Position numbers and translations under genes: made by a program. The notes under the pieces were generated by a model, which was given only the letters and a program-made list of their open reading frames with translations, was not told the DNA's origin and did not search any database. This document shows, piece by piece, positions 7,355-15,441 of a stretch of 44,013 nt of DNA. The stretch is from Paracoccus sp. M683 (GTDB taxonomy: Bacteria; Pseudomonadota; Alphaproteobacteria; Rhodobacterales; Rhodobacteraceae). The stretch spans positions 1 through 44,013 of the forward strand of contig NZ_VKDF01000022.1 of NCBI RefSeq assembly GCF_007096355.1. Direction: 5' to 3'. Numbering within the stretch: the first letter of the stretch is position 1; each line of letters starts with the position of its first letter.

Positions 7355-9868
7355 ATGGCCAACGTGTTTGATCTTTTCGACCCTGCCCATCAGCCGCAAG
7401 TGCCGCGTCCGGAAGGCGATGTGCTTGCCGCCTTGCGCACCGGCATGAACACGGCCGAGGGCGAGATCAAGGCAGGATCGACGACCTTGAACATTCTGAC
7501 CACCGCCGCGCAGCGGCAGTCGGCGCGCATCACCGAGACGCATTCCCGCCGCGCCGAAGAGGCGCTGGAAAAGGCGCAGAGCCTCATGGAGGAGTTGCGG
7601 ACCGCGCAGACCGAAGGGCGGCTGGGCACGGACTGGTCGGAATACATGCGCGACGCCTGGGAGCGGATGGTCCTGACGACCGACACGCTGAGAAAACGCG
7701 GCGACATCTTCCTGGAGCATGAGGCGGCAGGCTGCCCGCCGGTGCTGATCTATGACTACGAGATCATCATGGACGGGGCCGACCTGCCTTATCCGTCAAA
7801 CTACATGCTGCTGAAGATCACCCCGCCCGACGGCGTGATCGTCAACGACAACCGCCGCCCCTACATCATCATCGACCCGCGCGCCGGCCACGGCCCCGGC
7901 ATTGGCGGCTTCAAGTCCGACAGCCAGGTCGGCGTTGCCCTGCGTGAAGGCCACCCGGTCTATTTCGTCGCCTTCAAGCGGATGCCCGAGCCGGGCCAGT
8001 ACCTGTCCTATGTCACCCGTGCCGAAGCGGCCTTTGTGCGCGAGGTGATGCGGCGCCACCCCGAAGCCTCGCGTCCGGTGATCACCGGCAACTGCCAAGG
8101 CGGCTGGGCGACGCTGCTTCTTGCTGCGACAAACCCCGACTTGACCGGCCCTATCGTGATCAACGGAGCCCCGGTCGCCCCCTGGGCGGGCAAGGTCGGC
8201 GAAAACCCGATGCGCTATAATGCGGGCGTGCTGGGTGGGACGTGGATTCCGATGATGCTGTCGGACCTTGGCGGCGGCATCTTCGATGGCGCGCATCTGG
8301 TGCAGAACTTCGAGCAGATGAACCCCTCCCGCACCCTTTTCCGCAAATATACCGACCTCTTCCGTGACATCGACAAGGGCGACGAAACCTTCCTTGAGTT
8401 CGAGAAATGGTGGGGTGGCTTCTTCCTGATGACCGAGCCCGAGATCAAGTGGATCGTCGAGCAGCTGTTTGTCGGCAACCGACTGGTCAAGAACGAGGCG
8501 CGGATCGAACCCGGCCGCCCGATCGACCTCAAGGCCATTCGCGCACCGATCATCGTCTTCGCCAGCCACGGTGACAACATCACCCCACCGCAGCAAGCGC
8601 TGAACTGGGTGGCCGAAACCTATACCGACGTGAACGAGATCCGCATCCGCGGCCAGCGCATCATCTATATGGTGCATGATCAGGTCGGGCATCTGGGGAT
8701 CTTCGTCTCGTCGCAGATCGCGAAGAAAGAGTATTCCGAGGTCGCTTCGACCCTGAAGACCATCGAAGCTTTGGCGCCCGGTCTTTACGAAATGATCATC
8801 GAGGATGTGACCGAAAAGAACGGCCAAAAGCATTTCACGGTCGGATTCGTCGAACGCACGCTGGATGACATCCGCGCGCTGGATGACACGGTTGGCGACG
8901 AGCGTCCCTTTGCTGCCGTCGCGCGTGCGGCCGAAGTGCAGGCGCAGCTTTACGACACAGTCCTGCGCCCGATGGTCATGGCGCTGGTCACCGAAACCGG
9001 CGCCGAGATGTCCCGGGCGCTGCATCCCGCTCGGCTGACGCGCGCGCTGATGTCGAGCCGCAACCCGGCGATGCAAAGGGTCGAGGCCGCAGCCGAAAAA
9101 GTGAAGGCCGAGCGCCAGAAGGCCGCCGCCACAAACCCGTTTCTCGCGGCCGAGGCGTTCTGGGTCCAGTCGACCGAGTACATGATCGACCTCATGCGCG
9201 ACAGCCGCGACATGATGGTCGAGCTGACCTTCCACTCGGTCTGGGGCAGCCCCTGGGCCCGCAGCTTCGGGAAGACGCATGAGGCCCGCCGCACTCTTAA
9301 AAGCCATGGCGAGCTTCGGGGTCTGCCTGAAGTGGCCAATGCGCTGATGCATATCGAACAGGGCGGCTTCCCCGAAGCGGTGATCCGGATGCTGGTCCTG
9401 CTGGCCGAAAACCGCGGCACCGTGCGCCGCGACCGGCTGGAGCGTTCGGCGCAGGTCCTGACCCAGGACGAGCCCTTCAAGTCGCTTGGCGCCGACCGCC
9501 GCGCGATGATTATCCACCAGCAGACCCTGATTGCGACCTTCGAAACCGAGGCCGCCATCAAGACCCTGCCTCTGCTTCTTGGCGACAAGGCCGAGCGGGA
9601 ACTGGCGTTGCGTGTCGTCCAGTTTGTCCCCGGCGTGATCGAAGAGATGTCGCCGCGCACCTTGTCGCTTCTCCAGCGCTTCCGCGAAGTGCTTGACCTT
9701 GATCCCCTGACAGAGAACGTGACCGCCGACCCGCTGGCCGCGACCGCTCTTCCCGAAGTCGAGTCAGAGCACTTGCCAGCGCTGGTTGTCGCCACCGATG
9801 CGCCAAAGGGCAACGGTCGGTCGCGCCGCCGGGCCCCGCCTGTCGCGGACGCCGGGTCGGAGGGCTGA
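7355..9868 (+). CDS. DUF3141 domain protein (PhaC-like alpha/beta hydrolase)
   Basis: Large cytoplasmic protein (837 aa) of the DUF3141 family, distantly related to polyhydroxyalkanoate synthase PhaC. The core shows IDPRAGHGPGIGGFKSDSQV, the nucleophile-elbow-like GNCQGGWATLLLAA near residue 247 (Cys in place of Ser, as in PhaC), the acid region PIIVFASHGDNITPPQQA near residue 395, and a histidine in DQVGHLGIFVSS. The N-terminal about 110 residues and C-terminal about 300 residues are helical and charged. The last 40 residues are Arg/Pro-rich. GGGGGAA lies upstream of ATG 7355. It probably binds or transfers acyl-CoA or hydroxyacyl groups, with products handled by the neighbouring MaoC-PTA and kinase. 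The reaction is unproven for the family. Confidence 0.82.
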   Translation: MANVFDLFDPAHQPQVPRPEGDVLAALRTGMNTAEGEIKAGSTTLNILTTAAQRQSARITETHSRRAEEALEKAQSLMEELRTAQTEGRLGTDWSEYMRDAWERMVLTTDTLRKRGDIFLEHEAAGCPPVLIYDYEIIMDGADLPYPSNYMLLKITPPDGVIVNDNRRPYIIIDPRAGHGPGIGGFKSDSQVGVALREGHPVYFVAFKRMPEPGQYLSYVTRAEAAFVREVMRRHPEASRPVITGNCQGGWATLLLAATNPDLTGPIVINGAPVAPWAGKVGENPMRYNAGVLGGTWIPMMLSDLGGGIFDGAHLVQNFEQMNPSRTLFRKYTDLFRDIDKGDETFLEFEKWWGGFFLMTEPEIKWIVEQLFVGNRLVKNEARIEPGRPIDLKAIRAPIIVFASHGDNITPPQQALNWVAETYTDVNEIRIRGQRIIYMVHDQVGHLGIFVSSQIAKKEYSEVASTLKTIEALAPGLYEMIIEDVTEKNGQKHFTVGFVERTLDDIRALDDTVGDERPFAAVARAAEVQAQLYDTVLRPMVMALVTETGAEMSRALHPARLTRALMSSRNPAMQRVEAAAEKVKAERQKAAATNPFLAAEAFWVQSTEYMIDLMRDSRDMMVELTFHSVWGSPWARSFGKTHEARRTLKSHGELRGLPEVANALMHIEQGGFPEAVIRMLVLLAENRGTVRRDRLERSAQVLTQDEPFKSLGADRRAMIIHQQTLIATFETEAAIKTLPLLLGDKAERELALRVVQFVPGVIEEMSPRTLSLLQRFREVLDLDPLTENVTADPLAATALPEVESEHLPALVVATDAPKGNGRSRRRAPPVADAGSEG

Positions 9869-9869
9869 T

Positions 9870-11243
9870 ATGCGGCTGGTGAACAAGACCTTCGACGAGA
9901 TGCAGCCCGGCGACAAAGCCGAGCTGCGCCGTCTGATCACGGCGGATGACCTTTACATCTTTGCCGTTGCCTCGGGCAACACGAACCCGATGCACCTGAC
10001 CGACAGCGATCTGGACGGCGATGGCACAGTGGAACGTGTCGCACCGGGGATGTTCGTGGCCTCGTTGATCTCGGCAGTGCTTGGCACGCAGCTTCCTGGG
10101 CCAGGCACGCTGTACCGCCGCCAGGTCCTGGACTTCCACGCCCGCGCACATGCGGGTGAAGAGGTCATCGTCCACGCCGAAGTTCTGTCCAAGGCCGATG
10201 GCATCGTTCGGTTGCGGACCGAAGTCAGCCACGCCGAGACCGGCAAGCTGATCCTTTCCGGTGAGGCCGAAGTGCTGGCACCGACCGAGAAATTTGATCG
10301 TGATGATATCGAAGTGCCGGGCCTCCTGGTCCAGCGCCACCGCCATTTCGAGGCGTTGCTGGAGCGCTCGCGTCCGTTGCCGTCGCTACCGACGGCAGTG
10401 GTTTGCCCGGACGAACCGAAATCGCTCGGCGGCGCGCTCCTGGCGATGAGAGAAAGCATCATCACCCCAATTCTTGTCGGCAATGCCGCCGCCATCCACG
10501 CTGCCGCCACCGAAATCGGCGCGGATCTTGCTGGGATCGAGATCGTCGATGTGGCCGGCGATGCCGCTGCCGCCGAACGCGCGTGCGCGCTGGTGCATGA
10601 GGGGCGGGCCGCGGCCGTGATGAAGGGCCATCTGCACACCGATGACCTGCTGAAGGCGATGCTGGACAAGACGTTTGGCCTGCGTATGGGGCGCCGCTTG
10701 ACCCATATTTTCGTCATGGATGTGCCTGGCCAACCCGAGCCCCTGTTCGTCACCGATGCTGCGATCAACATCGCGCCCGACCTCGCCACCAAGGTCGACA
10801 TCTGCCAGAACGCCATCGACCTTGCACTGTCGCTGGGGATGGACCCTCGGGTCGGTGTGCTGTCGGCGGTCGAAACGGTGAACCCCGCGATCCAATCGTC
10901 GATCGACGCGGCGTTGCTGTCGAAGATGGCCGACCGGGGCCAGATCAAGGGTGGCCAGGTCGAAGGGCCTTTGGCGATGGACAATGCCATCGACATGGGC
11001 GCCGCCAAGACCAAAGGCCTGACAGGCAATGTCGCGGGCCGAGCGAACATTCTGGTCGTGCCGGGGCTGGATGCCGGAAACATGCTGGCAAAACAGCTCG
11101 CCTTCATCAGCCATGCCGAAGGGGCCGGGCTGGTGATCGGGGCCAAGGTGCCGGTGATCCTGAACAGCCGTTCGGATAGCCCGATGTCCCGGCTGGCTTC
11201 GTGCGCCGTGGCGGCCATCCATCACTTTGCGGGGCAGAAATGA
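9870..11243 (+). CDS. Bifunctional enoyl-CoA hydratase / phosphate acyltransferase (MaoC-PTA fusion)
   Basis: Two-domain protein of 457 aa. Residues 1-140 form a MaoC-like hot-dog hydratase (FAVASGNTNPMHLTDSDLDG). Residues 160-457 form a PTA/PTB phosphate acyltransferase (ITPILVGNAAAIHAAATEIG; MKGHLHTDDLLKAMLDKTFG; LVIGAKVPVILNSRSDSPMS). ATG 9870 follows GGAGGGC and lies directly after the DUF3141 stop. The domains would hydrate an enoyl-CoA and convert acyl-CoA plus phosphate to acyl phosphate, which the adjoining kinase turns into ATP and acid. The stop overlaps the ackA start (ATGA), so coupling is strong. The actual acyl chain (acetyl, butyryl or hydroxybutyryl) cannot be read from sequence. 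Confidence 0.88.
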   Translation: MRLVNKTFDEMQPGDKAELRRLITADDLYIFAVASGNTNPMHLTDSDLDGDGTVERVAPGMFVASLISAVLGTQLPGPGTLYRRQVLDFHARAHAGEEVIVHAEVLSKADGIVRLRTEVSHAETGKLILSGEAEVLAPTEKFDRDDIEVPGLLVQRHRHFEALLERSRPLPSLPTAVVCPDEPKSLGGALLAMRESIITPILVGNAAAIHAAATEIGADLAGIEIVDVAGDAAAAERACALVHEGRAAAVMKGHLHTDDLLKAMLDKTFGLRMGRRLTHIFVMDVPGQPEPLFVTDAAINIAPDLATKVDICQNAIDLALSLGMDPRVGVLSAVETVNPAIQSSIDAALLSKMADRGQIKGGQVEGPLAMDNAIDMGAAKTKGLTGNVAGRANILVVPGLDAGNMLAKQLAFISHAEGAGLVIGAKVPVILNSRSDSPMSRLASCAVAAIHHFAGQK

Positions 11244-12418
11244 CCCGCGCCGTCCTGACCTTGAACGCGGGATCATCGTCGCTGAAGGTCTCGCTCTTTC
11301 CCGAAGTAGGCGAGGTGCCGCTGGCCAGCGGCCTTGCCGACAAGATCGGCCCCGAGGGTGTGTTGACGCTGAAAGATGCCGAAGGCCAACCCGTCGCGGC
11401 CTCAGGCGACCTTTCCACCCATGCCGGAGCGATGGCCGCCGTGATCGACGGTTTCCGGGCGCATTGGCCGGAGCTTGATCTTGTGGCCATCGGGCACCGG
11501 GTTGTTCATGGCGGGGCGGACCGGGATGCACCGGCTCCGGTGACCGAGGCGCTACTCGCTGAACTTGAAGCGCTTTCCCCCTTCGCGCCCCTGCACCAGC
11601 CGCACAACCTTGCTGGCATCCGCGCCGCGATGGCAGCCTTCCCGGGCGTCCCGCAGGTCGCCTGCTTCGACACCGCATTCCACCGCAACCAGCCATTCGT
11701 CAACGACACCTTCGCCCTCCCGCGCGAGATGTATGCCGAGGGCGTCCGTCGCTACGGCTTTCACGGGCTCTCCTACGAGTACATTGCCAACGAACTTGCC
11801 CGTACCGCGCCGCAACTTTCCATTGGTCGGGTTGTTGTCGCGCATCTGGGCAACGGGGCGTCGATGTGCGGGATTGTGAACGGCCGTTCGGTTTCCTCGA
11901 CTATGGGCTTCTCGGCGCTCGACGGATTGCCGATGGGTACCCGCTGCGGGCAGGTCGATCCGGGCGTGCTGCTCTACCTCATGGATCAGAAGGGCATGAC
12001 GGCTGCGGAGATCACCGATCTTCTCTACCGGAAGTCCGGGCTTCTGGGCCTTTCGGGCCTCTCTAACGACATGCGCACGCTGGAGACGGCCGGCACTCCC
12101 GAAGCAATGCAGGCCATCGACTATTTCACCTTCCGTTGTCAGCGCGAGGTGGGGGCGATGGCCGCCGCTCTGGGCGGGATCGATGCCCTGGTCTTCTGCG
12201 GCGGCATTGGTGAGAACTCGCGCCTGATCCGCGCCCGGATTTGCGAGCGCCTTGGCTGGATGGGTATCGAAGTCGACCACGCGAAGAACGCAGCCAATGA
12301 CCGCGTGATCTCGACCCACCTCGCCCGCACGACGGCCATGGTCATTCCGACCAACGAGGAACTGGTGATTGCCCGCGCCGCCCGTGCGGCGGTGGGCCTG
12401 CAGGAGGCAGCAGAATGA
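11240..12418 (+). CDS. ackA: Acetate/propionate kinase
   Basis: Acetokinase-family enzyme of 392 aa, normal length, starting at the ATG that overlaps the MaoC-PTA stop. Diagnostic segments are LTLNAGSSSLKVSLF at the N-terminus, the catalytic region RRYGFHGLSYEYIANEL, VVAHLGNGASMCGIVNGRSV (phosphate-binding loop), GLPMGTRCGQVDPGVLLYLM and FCGGIGENSRLIRARICERL. It interconverts acyl phosphate plus ADP with carboxylate plus ATP, completing the route from acyl-CoA set up by the preceding gene. The next gene starts 4 bases before this stop, so the operon originally continued into a CoA-transferase. Confidence 0.92.
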   Translation: MTRAVLTLNAGSSSLKVSLFPEVGEVPLASGLADKIGPEGVLTLKDAEGQPVAASGDLSTHAGAMAAVIDGFRAHWPELDLVAIGHRVVHGGADRDAPAPVTEALLAELEALSPFAPLHQPHNLAGIRAAMAAFPGVPQVACFDTAFHRNQPFVNDTFALPREMYAEGVRRYGFHGLSYEYIANELARTAPQLSIGRVVVAHLGNGASMCGIVNGRSVSSTMGFSALDGLPMGTRCGQVDPGVLLYLMDQKGMTAAEITDLLYRKSGLLGLSGLSNDMRTLETAGTPEAMQAIDYFTFRCQREVGAMAAALGGIDALVFCGGIGENSRLIRARICERLGWMGIEVDHAKNAANDRVISTHLARTTAMVIPTNEELVIARAARAAVGLQEAAE

Positions 12419-12687
12419 AGGGTGCGTTGAGACCCGAAGCGGCGGCGGAAATGATCCCCGAAGGCGCAAGCCTGATGATCGGTGGCTTCATGGCCGTCGG
12501 CACGCCCGAGCGCATGATTGACGCCATCGTAGCGCGCGGCATTCGCGACCTCACCGTCATCGCCAACGACACCGCCATGCCCGGCAAGGGGATCGGCAAG
12601 CTGATCTCGGCGGGCCTTGTCCGCCATGTGATCGCCAGCCACATCGGCCTGAACCCCGAGACCCAGGCCAAGATGATCGCGGGCTAG
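12415..12687 (+). pseudogene. CoA-transferase subunit A (AtoD/ScoA-like), 3' end lost
   Basis: Ninety codons matching the N-terminus of 3-oxoacid CoA-transferase alpha subunits: MKGALRPEAAAEMIPEGASL, MIGGFMAVGTPERMIDAIVA and HIGLNPETQAKMIAG. The family is about 215-235 residues, and the frame stops exactly where a conserved Glu-rich segment should follow. The sequence beyond 12687 is unrelated and leads into an IS6-family remnant, so the 3' half and the expected beta-subunit gene were lost by a rearrangement. It overlaps ackA by 4 bases. The stub lacks the catalytic glutamate, which lies in the beta subunit, and is unlikely to be functional. Confidence 0.85.
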
Positions 12688-12765
12688 GTGGATTGGTACC
12701 CAGACAGCGACGATCCCCTCGGGGGAGAGCCGACCTGAATATGCTGTCGGACGAATGACCGTTCG

Positions 12766-12915
12766 ACTTAAGTGCCGGAGCGAGCGCGAACCTCTGATGG
12801 TCCCTCGATGCACTGGCGTACCGTCTCGTGGCAGATGTCGATGCCGCGTTGGTAAAGCAGGTCCTTGACGTTCCAAAGGAAAGCGGAAGCGTAGATCACC
12901 TCGGCAAGGCGGGCT
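12766..12915 (-). pseudogene. IS6-family transposase remnant
   Basis: On the - strand this stretch encodes EVIYASAFLWNVKDLLYQRG followed by IDICHETVR. That is the conserved N-terminal region of IS6/IS26-type DDE transposases, which normally continues HWVNRFGP. Here the sequence diverges after HETVR at about 12817 and stops near 12766. There is no start, no DDE core and no visible terminal repeats. It marks the breakpoint between the truncated CoA-transferase gene and the oppositely oriented phosphatase/ABC block. Confidence 0.8.
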
Positions 12916-12936
12916 TTCCCTGACACCCCTCTTAGC

Positions 12937-14277
12937 TCAGTTCCGCAGCACCTGCCACCCGGCTGACAGGAGAGCAGCTGTCATCATCAGGGCGACGAAC
13001 GCGGCCGCCATGTGCAACTCGGGCCAGCCGAGTGCGGCATGGATGTCGATCCCCATGCGCCCCGTCATGATGCGCGAGGCGGCGCTCATCCCCGCGACGG
13101 CCAGTGCGGCGCCGAGCGCCGTGCCCGCCAGGATCAGCACCCCGCTGAACCCCCAGGAGACCGCCATGACGAAGCGGGTCGGCGCGCCCATTGCTGCGAG
13201 AAGTTGGAACTGCCGGGAAAACAGTGCCATCACCAGGCTCAGGCCGGCCAGAACGGCGACGGTCACCAGCACCTGAGACGCGAGCGCCATGACGGACAGG
13301 GCGGCGCGAACATCGCCAAGCAGGCCGTGGAGTTGCGACAGGACCGCGCCTGGGAAGAACGCCATCAGATCCGGCCGGTTCAAGGTAGAACGCACCGCAT
13401 AGGCGGCTGCCAGTTCGCCGGTGTCGACGACGACAGCCGGCACGCCGGGAAACAGCGCCGGGACCCAGGGCGGACCAATGCGGGTGCCGGTGGCATTGTC
13501 GCGATCAACATGTTCGCCCCGGTCACCGGCCTCGGTCCCCGGCTCGGGTCCTGCCTCCGGCGCGTGGCCGTACGGCAATTTGTGAATGTACCACAAGGTC
13601 TCGATCGGCGTGACGAGGGCGTGGTCCCAGGGGCCGCCAGTGCGGGCGAGCCGACCCACGACCACGAGGTGCTCGCCCGCATGGGCGTGCTCCTCGGCGG
13701 CGGCCCCAACGCCATGCGCCGGCTCCAGCTCGCTGCCGACGGCAAAGCGCGTCAGCGCCCCGGCGACCGCCTCGCCAGTCCGCTCGAAGCCGCGCCCCTC
13801 GGCCAGCGGACCGGCAAGATGGGTGACCAGCTCGGCCGTGGTACCGACGATCGGGGCCCCTTCGACGCTGTCGCCGAAGCCGATCGGTGCGGCGAACCGG
13901 ACGCCCGGCGTGGCGGCGATCTCGGCCATCTGCGCGCCGGTGAGCAGCGGGATGTCGGCGGGCTGCAGGTAGATCGCGGCCAGCATCGCCGTGACCTCGC
14001 TGCCCGGAGCTGCGACGACCACGTCGAACGGATCTGCGGCGCGCGCCGTGGCCTGGCGCAGGGCGCGCTCTTGCGCCGTGAGGACGAGGCCGAGCGCCAG
14101 AGAGACAGCGATCAGGCCCACAAACAGCGCGGCAGTGCCGGCGGCGCGGCGCAGCATGGCGAGGATCACCCGCCAGGGGCGGAAGCCCCGTAGCACGACG
14201 AGTCCGCAGAGCAACGGCCAGAGGACCAGGGCCAGCGCCAGGAGGGCGTCGACGGCGCGTGGTGATAGCTCAGGCAT
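12937..14277 (-). CDS. FtsX/MacB-type ABC transporter permease
   Basis: Inner-membrane permease of 446 aa with four predicted membrane segments in the MacB/LolC/FtsX arrangement: two near the N-terminus (ALLALALVLWPLLCGLVVL; TAALFVGLIAVSLALGLVLT) and a C-terminal cluster after residue 320. Between them is a large periplasmic domain (roughly residues 85-320) with a His/Glu-rich patch (GAAAEEHAHAGEHLVVV; YGHAPEAGPEPG) that could bind metal. ATG 14277 overlaps the ATPase stop by 8 bases. The DUF3299-like partner and His-rich loop recall the zinc-responsive PA4063-PA4066-type cluster of Pseudomonas (from memory). A metal-related envelope function is therefore the leading inference. Confidence 0.8.
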   Translation of the reverse strand: MPELSPRAVDALLALALVLWPLLCGLVVLRGFRPWRVILAMLRRAAGTAALFVGLIAVSLALGLVLTAQERALRQATARAADPFDVVVAAPGSEVTAMLAAIYLQPADIPLLTGAQMAEIAATPGVRFAAPIGFGDSVEGAPIVGTTAELVTHLAGPLAEGRGFERTGEAVAGALTRFAVGSELEPAHGVGAAAEEHAHAGEHLVVVGRLARTGGPWDHALVTPIETLWYIHKLPYGHAPEAGPEPGTEAGDRGEHVDRDNATGTRIGPPWVPALFPGVPAVVVDTGELAAAYAVRSTLNRPDLMAFFPGAVLSQLHGLLGDVRAALSVMALASQVLVTVAVLAGLSLVMALFSRQFQLLAAMGAPTRFVMAVSWGFSGVLILAGTALGAALAVAGMSAASRIMTGRMGIDIHAALGWPELHMAAAFVALMMTAALLSAGWQVLRN

Positions 14278-14962
14278 GGCTGTCCTCGACGATGCGGCCA
14301 TCGGCAAGCGTGAGCACACGTCCGGCGCGCCCGATGAGCGCCGGATCGTGACTGACGACGATCAGCGTCCGCCTGCCCGCCAGGGCAGCGAGGTCGGCGG
14401 CGAGGGCCTCGGCGTTCGTCCGATCGAGGGTTGCCGTCGGCTCGTCTGCGAGGATCGCGACCGGATCGGTCGCCAGCGCCCGCGCCACGGCAACCCGCTG
14501 GCGCTCGCCGCCGGACATGACCGCGGTGCGCCGCCGCCGTGCGGAGACGAGGCCAAGGACGTTGAGCGCGCGCTCTGCCTGAGCCCGCAGCGCGGCTCGC
14601 CGCCGGGCAGGGGTCCAGCTGGCGGCGAGAGAGGCGTTCTCGAGGGCGTCGAGCTCGTCGAACAGGCGGTAATCCTGAAAGACCAGTCCCAGCCGTTCGC
14701 GGCGGAAGGCGCGGCGCGCCGGTGCGCCCAGGCGGGCGAGATCCGTTTTCCCCCAGGCCACGCGCCCGGAGCGCACCGGCGCAATGCCCGCGAAGGCGTT
14801 GAGCGCCGTGGTCTTGCCCGCGCCCGAGGCGCCGCGCAGCACCACAAGCTCACCCGCTCGCAGCTCGAGGGCCGGCATGTCGAGGATCACCCGCCCGCCG
14901 GCCTCGACGCGCAGGCCGGCAACGCTCAGCCCTAGCGGCTCAGGCGCGCCGGTAGGTGGCAT
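14270..14962 (-). CDS. ABC transporter ATP-binding protein, LolD/MacB type
   Basis: ATPase of 230 aa with Walker A RGASGAGKTTALNAFAG, Q-loop in VFQDYRLFDELDALEN, signature MSGGERQRVAVARALATDPV, Walker B AILADEPTATLDRTNAEAL and switch His in VVSHDPAL. Length and motifs fit the LolD/MacB branch that powers mechanotransmission rather than classic import. The start at 14962 overlaps the DUF3299-like gene's end by 23 bases, and its stop overlaps the permease start. It would form the motor for the permease at 12937, energising an envelope complex that probably includes the upstream exported protein. Confidence 0.88.
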   Translation of the reverse strand: MPPTGAPEPLGLSVAGLRVEAGGRVILDMPALELRAGELVVLRGASGAGKTTALNAFAGIAPVRSGRVAWGKTDLARLGAPARRAFRRERLGLVFQDYRLFDELDALENASLAASWTPARRRAALRAQAERALNVLGLVSARRRRTAVMSGGERQRVAVARALATDPVAILADEPTATLDRTNAEALAADLAALAGRRTLIVVSHDPALIGRAGRVLTLADGRIVEDSHA

Positions 14963-15377
14963 CGCTGAGTCGCACTTTCGAGGCGAAGCCCAGCTCGGGA
15001 TCGACGTAGTCGTCGAGCTCGAGCACGCCTTCGGTCAGGATCGGGATGTTGAAGCCGATCACGTTGACTACGCGGCGGGCATAGATCGCGAGGATGTCGT
15101 CCGGCCAGGGCATCCCCGGCTCGCAAAAGGGGCAAACCGCCATTGGCTTCTTGGTCAGCACGAAGAAGGTCGATTCGGCCTTCAGGGGCGGCGCCATGAA
15201 CCCGGCGACCGTGATCCGCTTGCCCTCACTGGTCAGGGCGAGGTCGGAGAAGGACAGGTCCTTGTTGTAGAGGTCGCGCAGTCGCACGGTCGAGGCCTCC
15301 TCCGCTGCCGCGAGCTTCGGCAGGGCGGGGAGGAGGGCCGCGGAAAGGGCTGCGAGCATCAGCGGGCGGCGGTGCAT
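14940..15377 (-). CDS. Exported DUF3299-like protein
   Basis: Small protein of 145 aa with an N-terminal export signal (MHRRPLMLAALSAALLPALP, then KLAAAEE). The core has GKRITVAGFMAPPLKAESTF, FVLTKKPMAVCPFCEPGMPW and VVNVIGFNIPILTEGVLELD, which resemble DUF3299-type OB-fold exported proteins found beside MacB-like ABC genes. A CxxC motif (CPFC) sits mid-protein and could bind metal or take part in thiol chemistry. It lies 64 bases downstream of the alkaline phosphatase gene and overlaps the ATPase gene. A periplasmic accessory role for the transporter is inferred. The family match is by pattern only and needs a profile search. Confidence 0.6.
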   Translation of the reverse strand: MHRRPLMLAALSAALLPALPKLAAAEEASTVRLRDLYNKDLSFSDLALTSEGKRITVAGFMAPPLKAESTFFVLTKKPMAVCPFCEPGMPWPDDILAIYARRVVNVIGFNIPILTEGVLELDDYVDPELGFASKVRLSDATYRRA

Positions 15378-15441
15378 AGTCAGTCTCCGAAACGGTGGCG
15401 GGCGGGCCCTGCGGCCAGCCCGCTCATGGCGTGGAAGGACG

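Noticed and set aside
7796..9517. 573-residue open frame opposite the DUF3141 gene
   Set aside because: His/Asp/Arg-rich antisense shadow with no start support or recognisable motif; the + strand gene is conserved over its whole length.
13012..14193. 393-residue + strand frame opposite the FtsX-like permease
   Set aside because: Gly/Arg/Gln-rich shadow of a membrane protein gene; no ribosome-binding site and no family.
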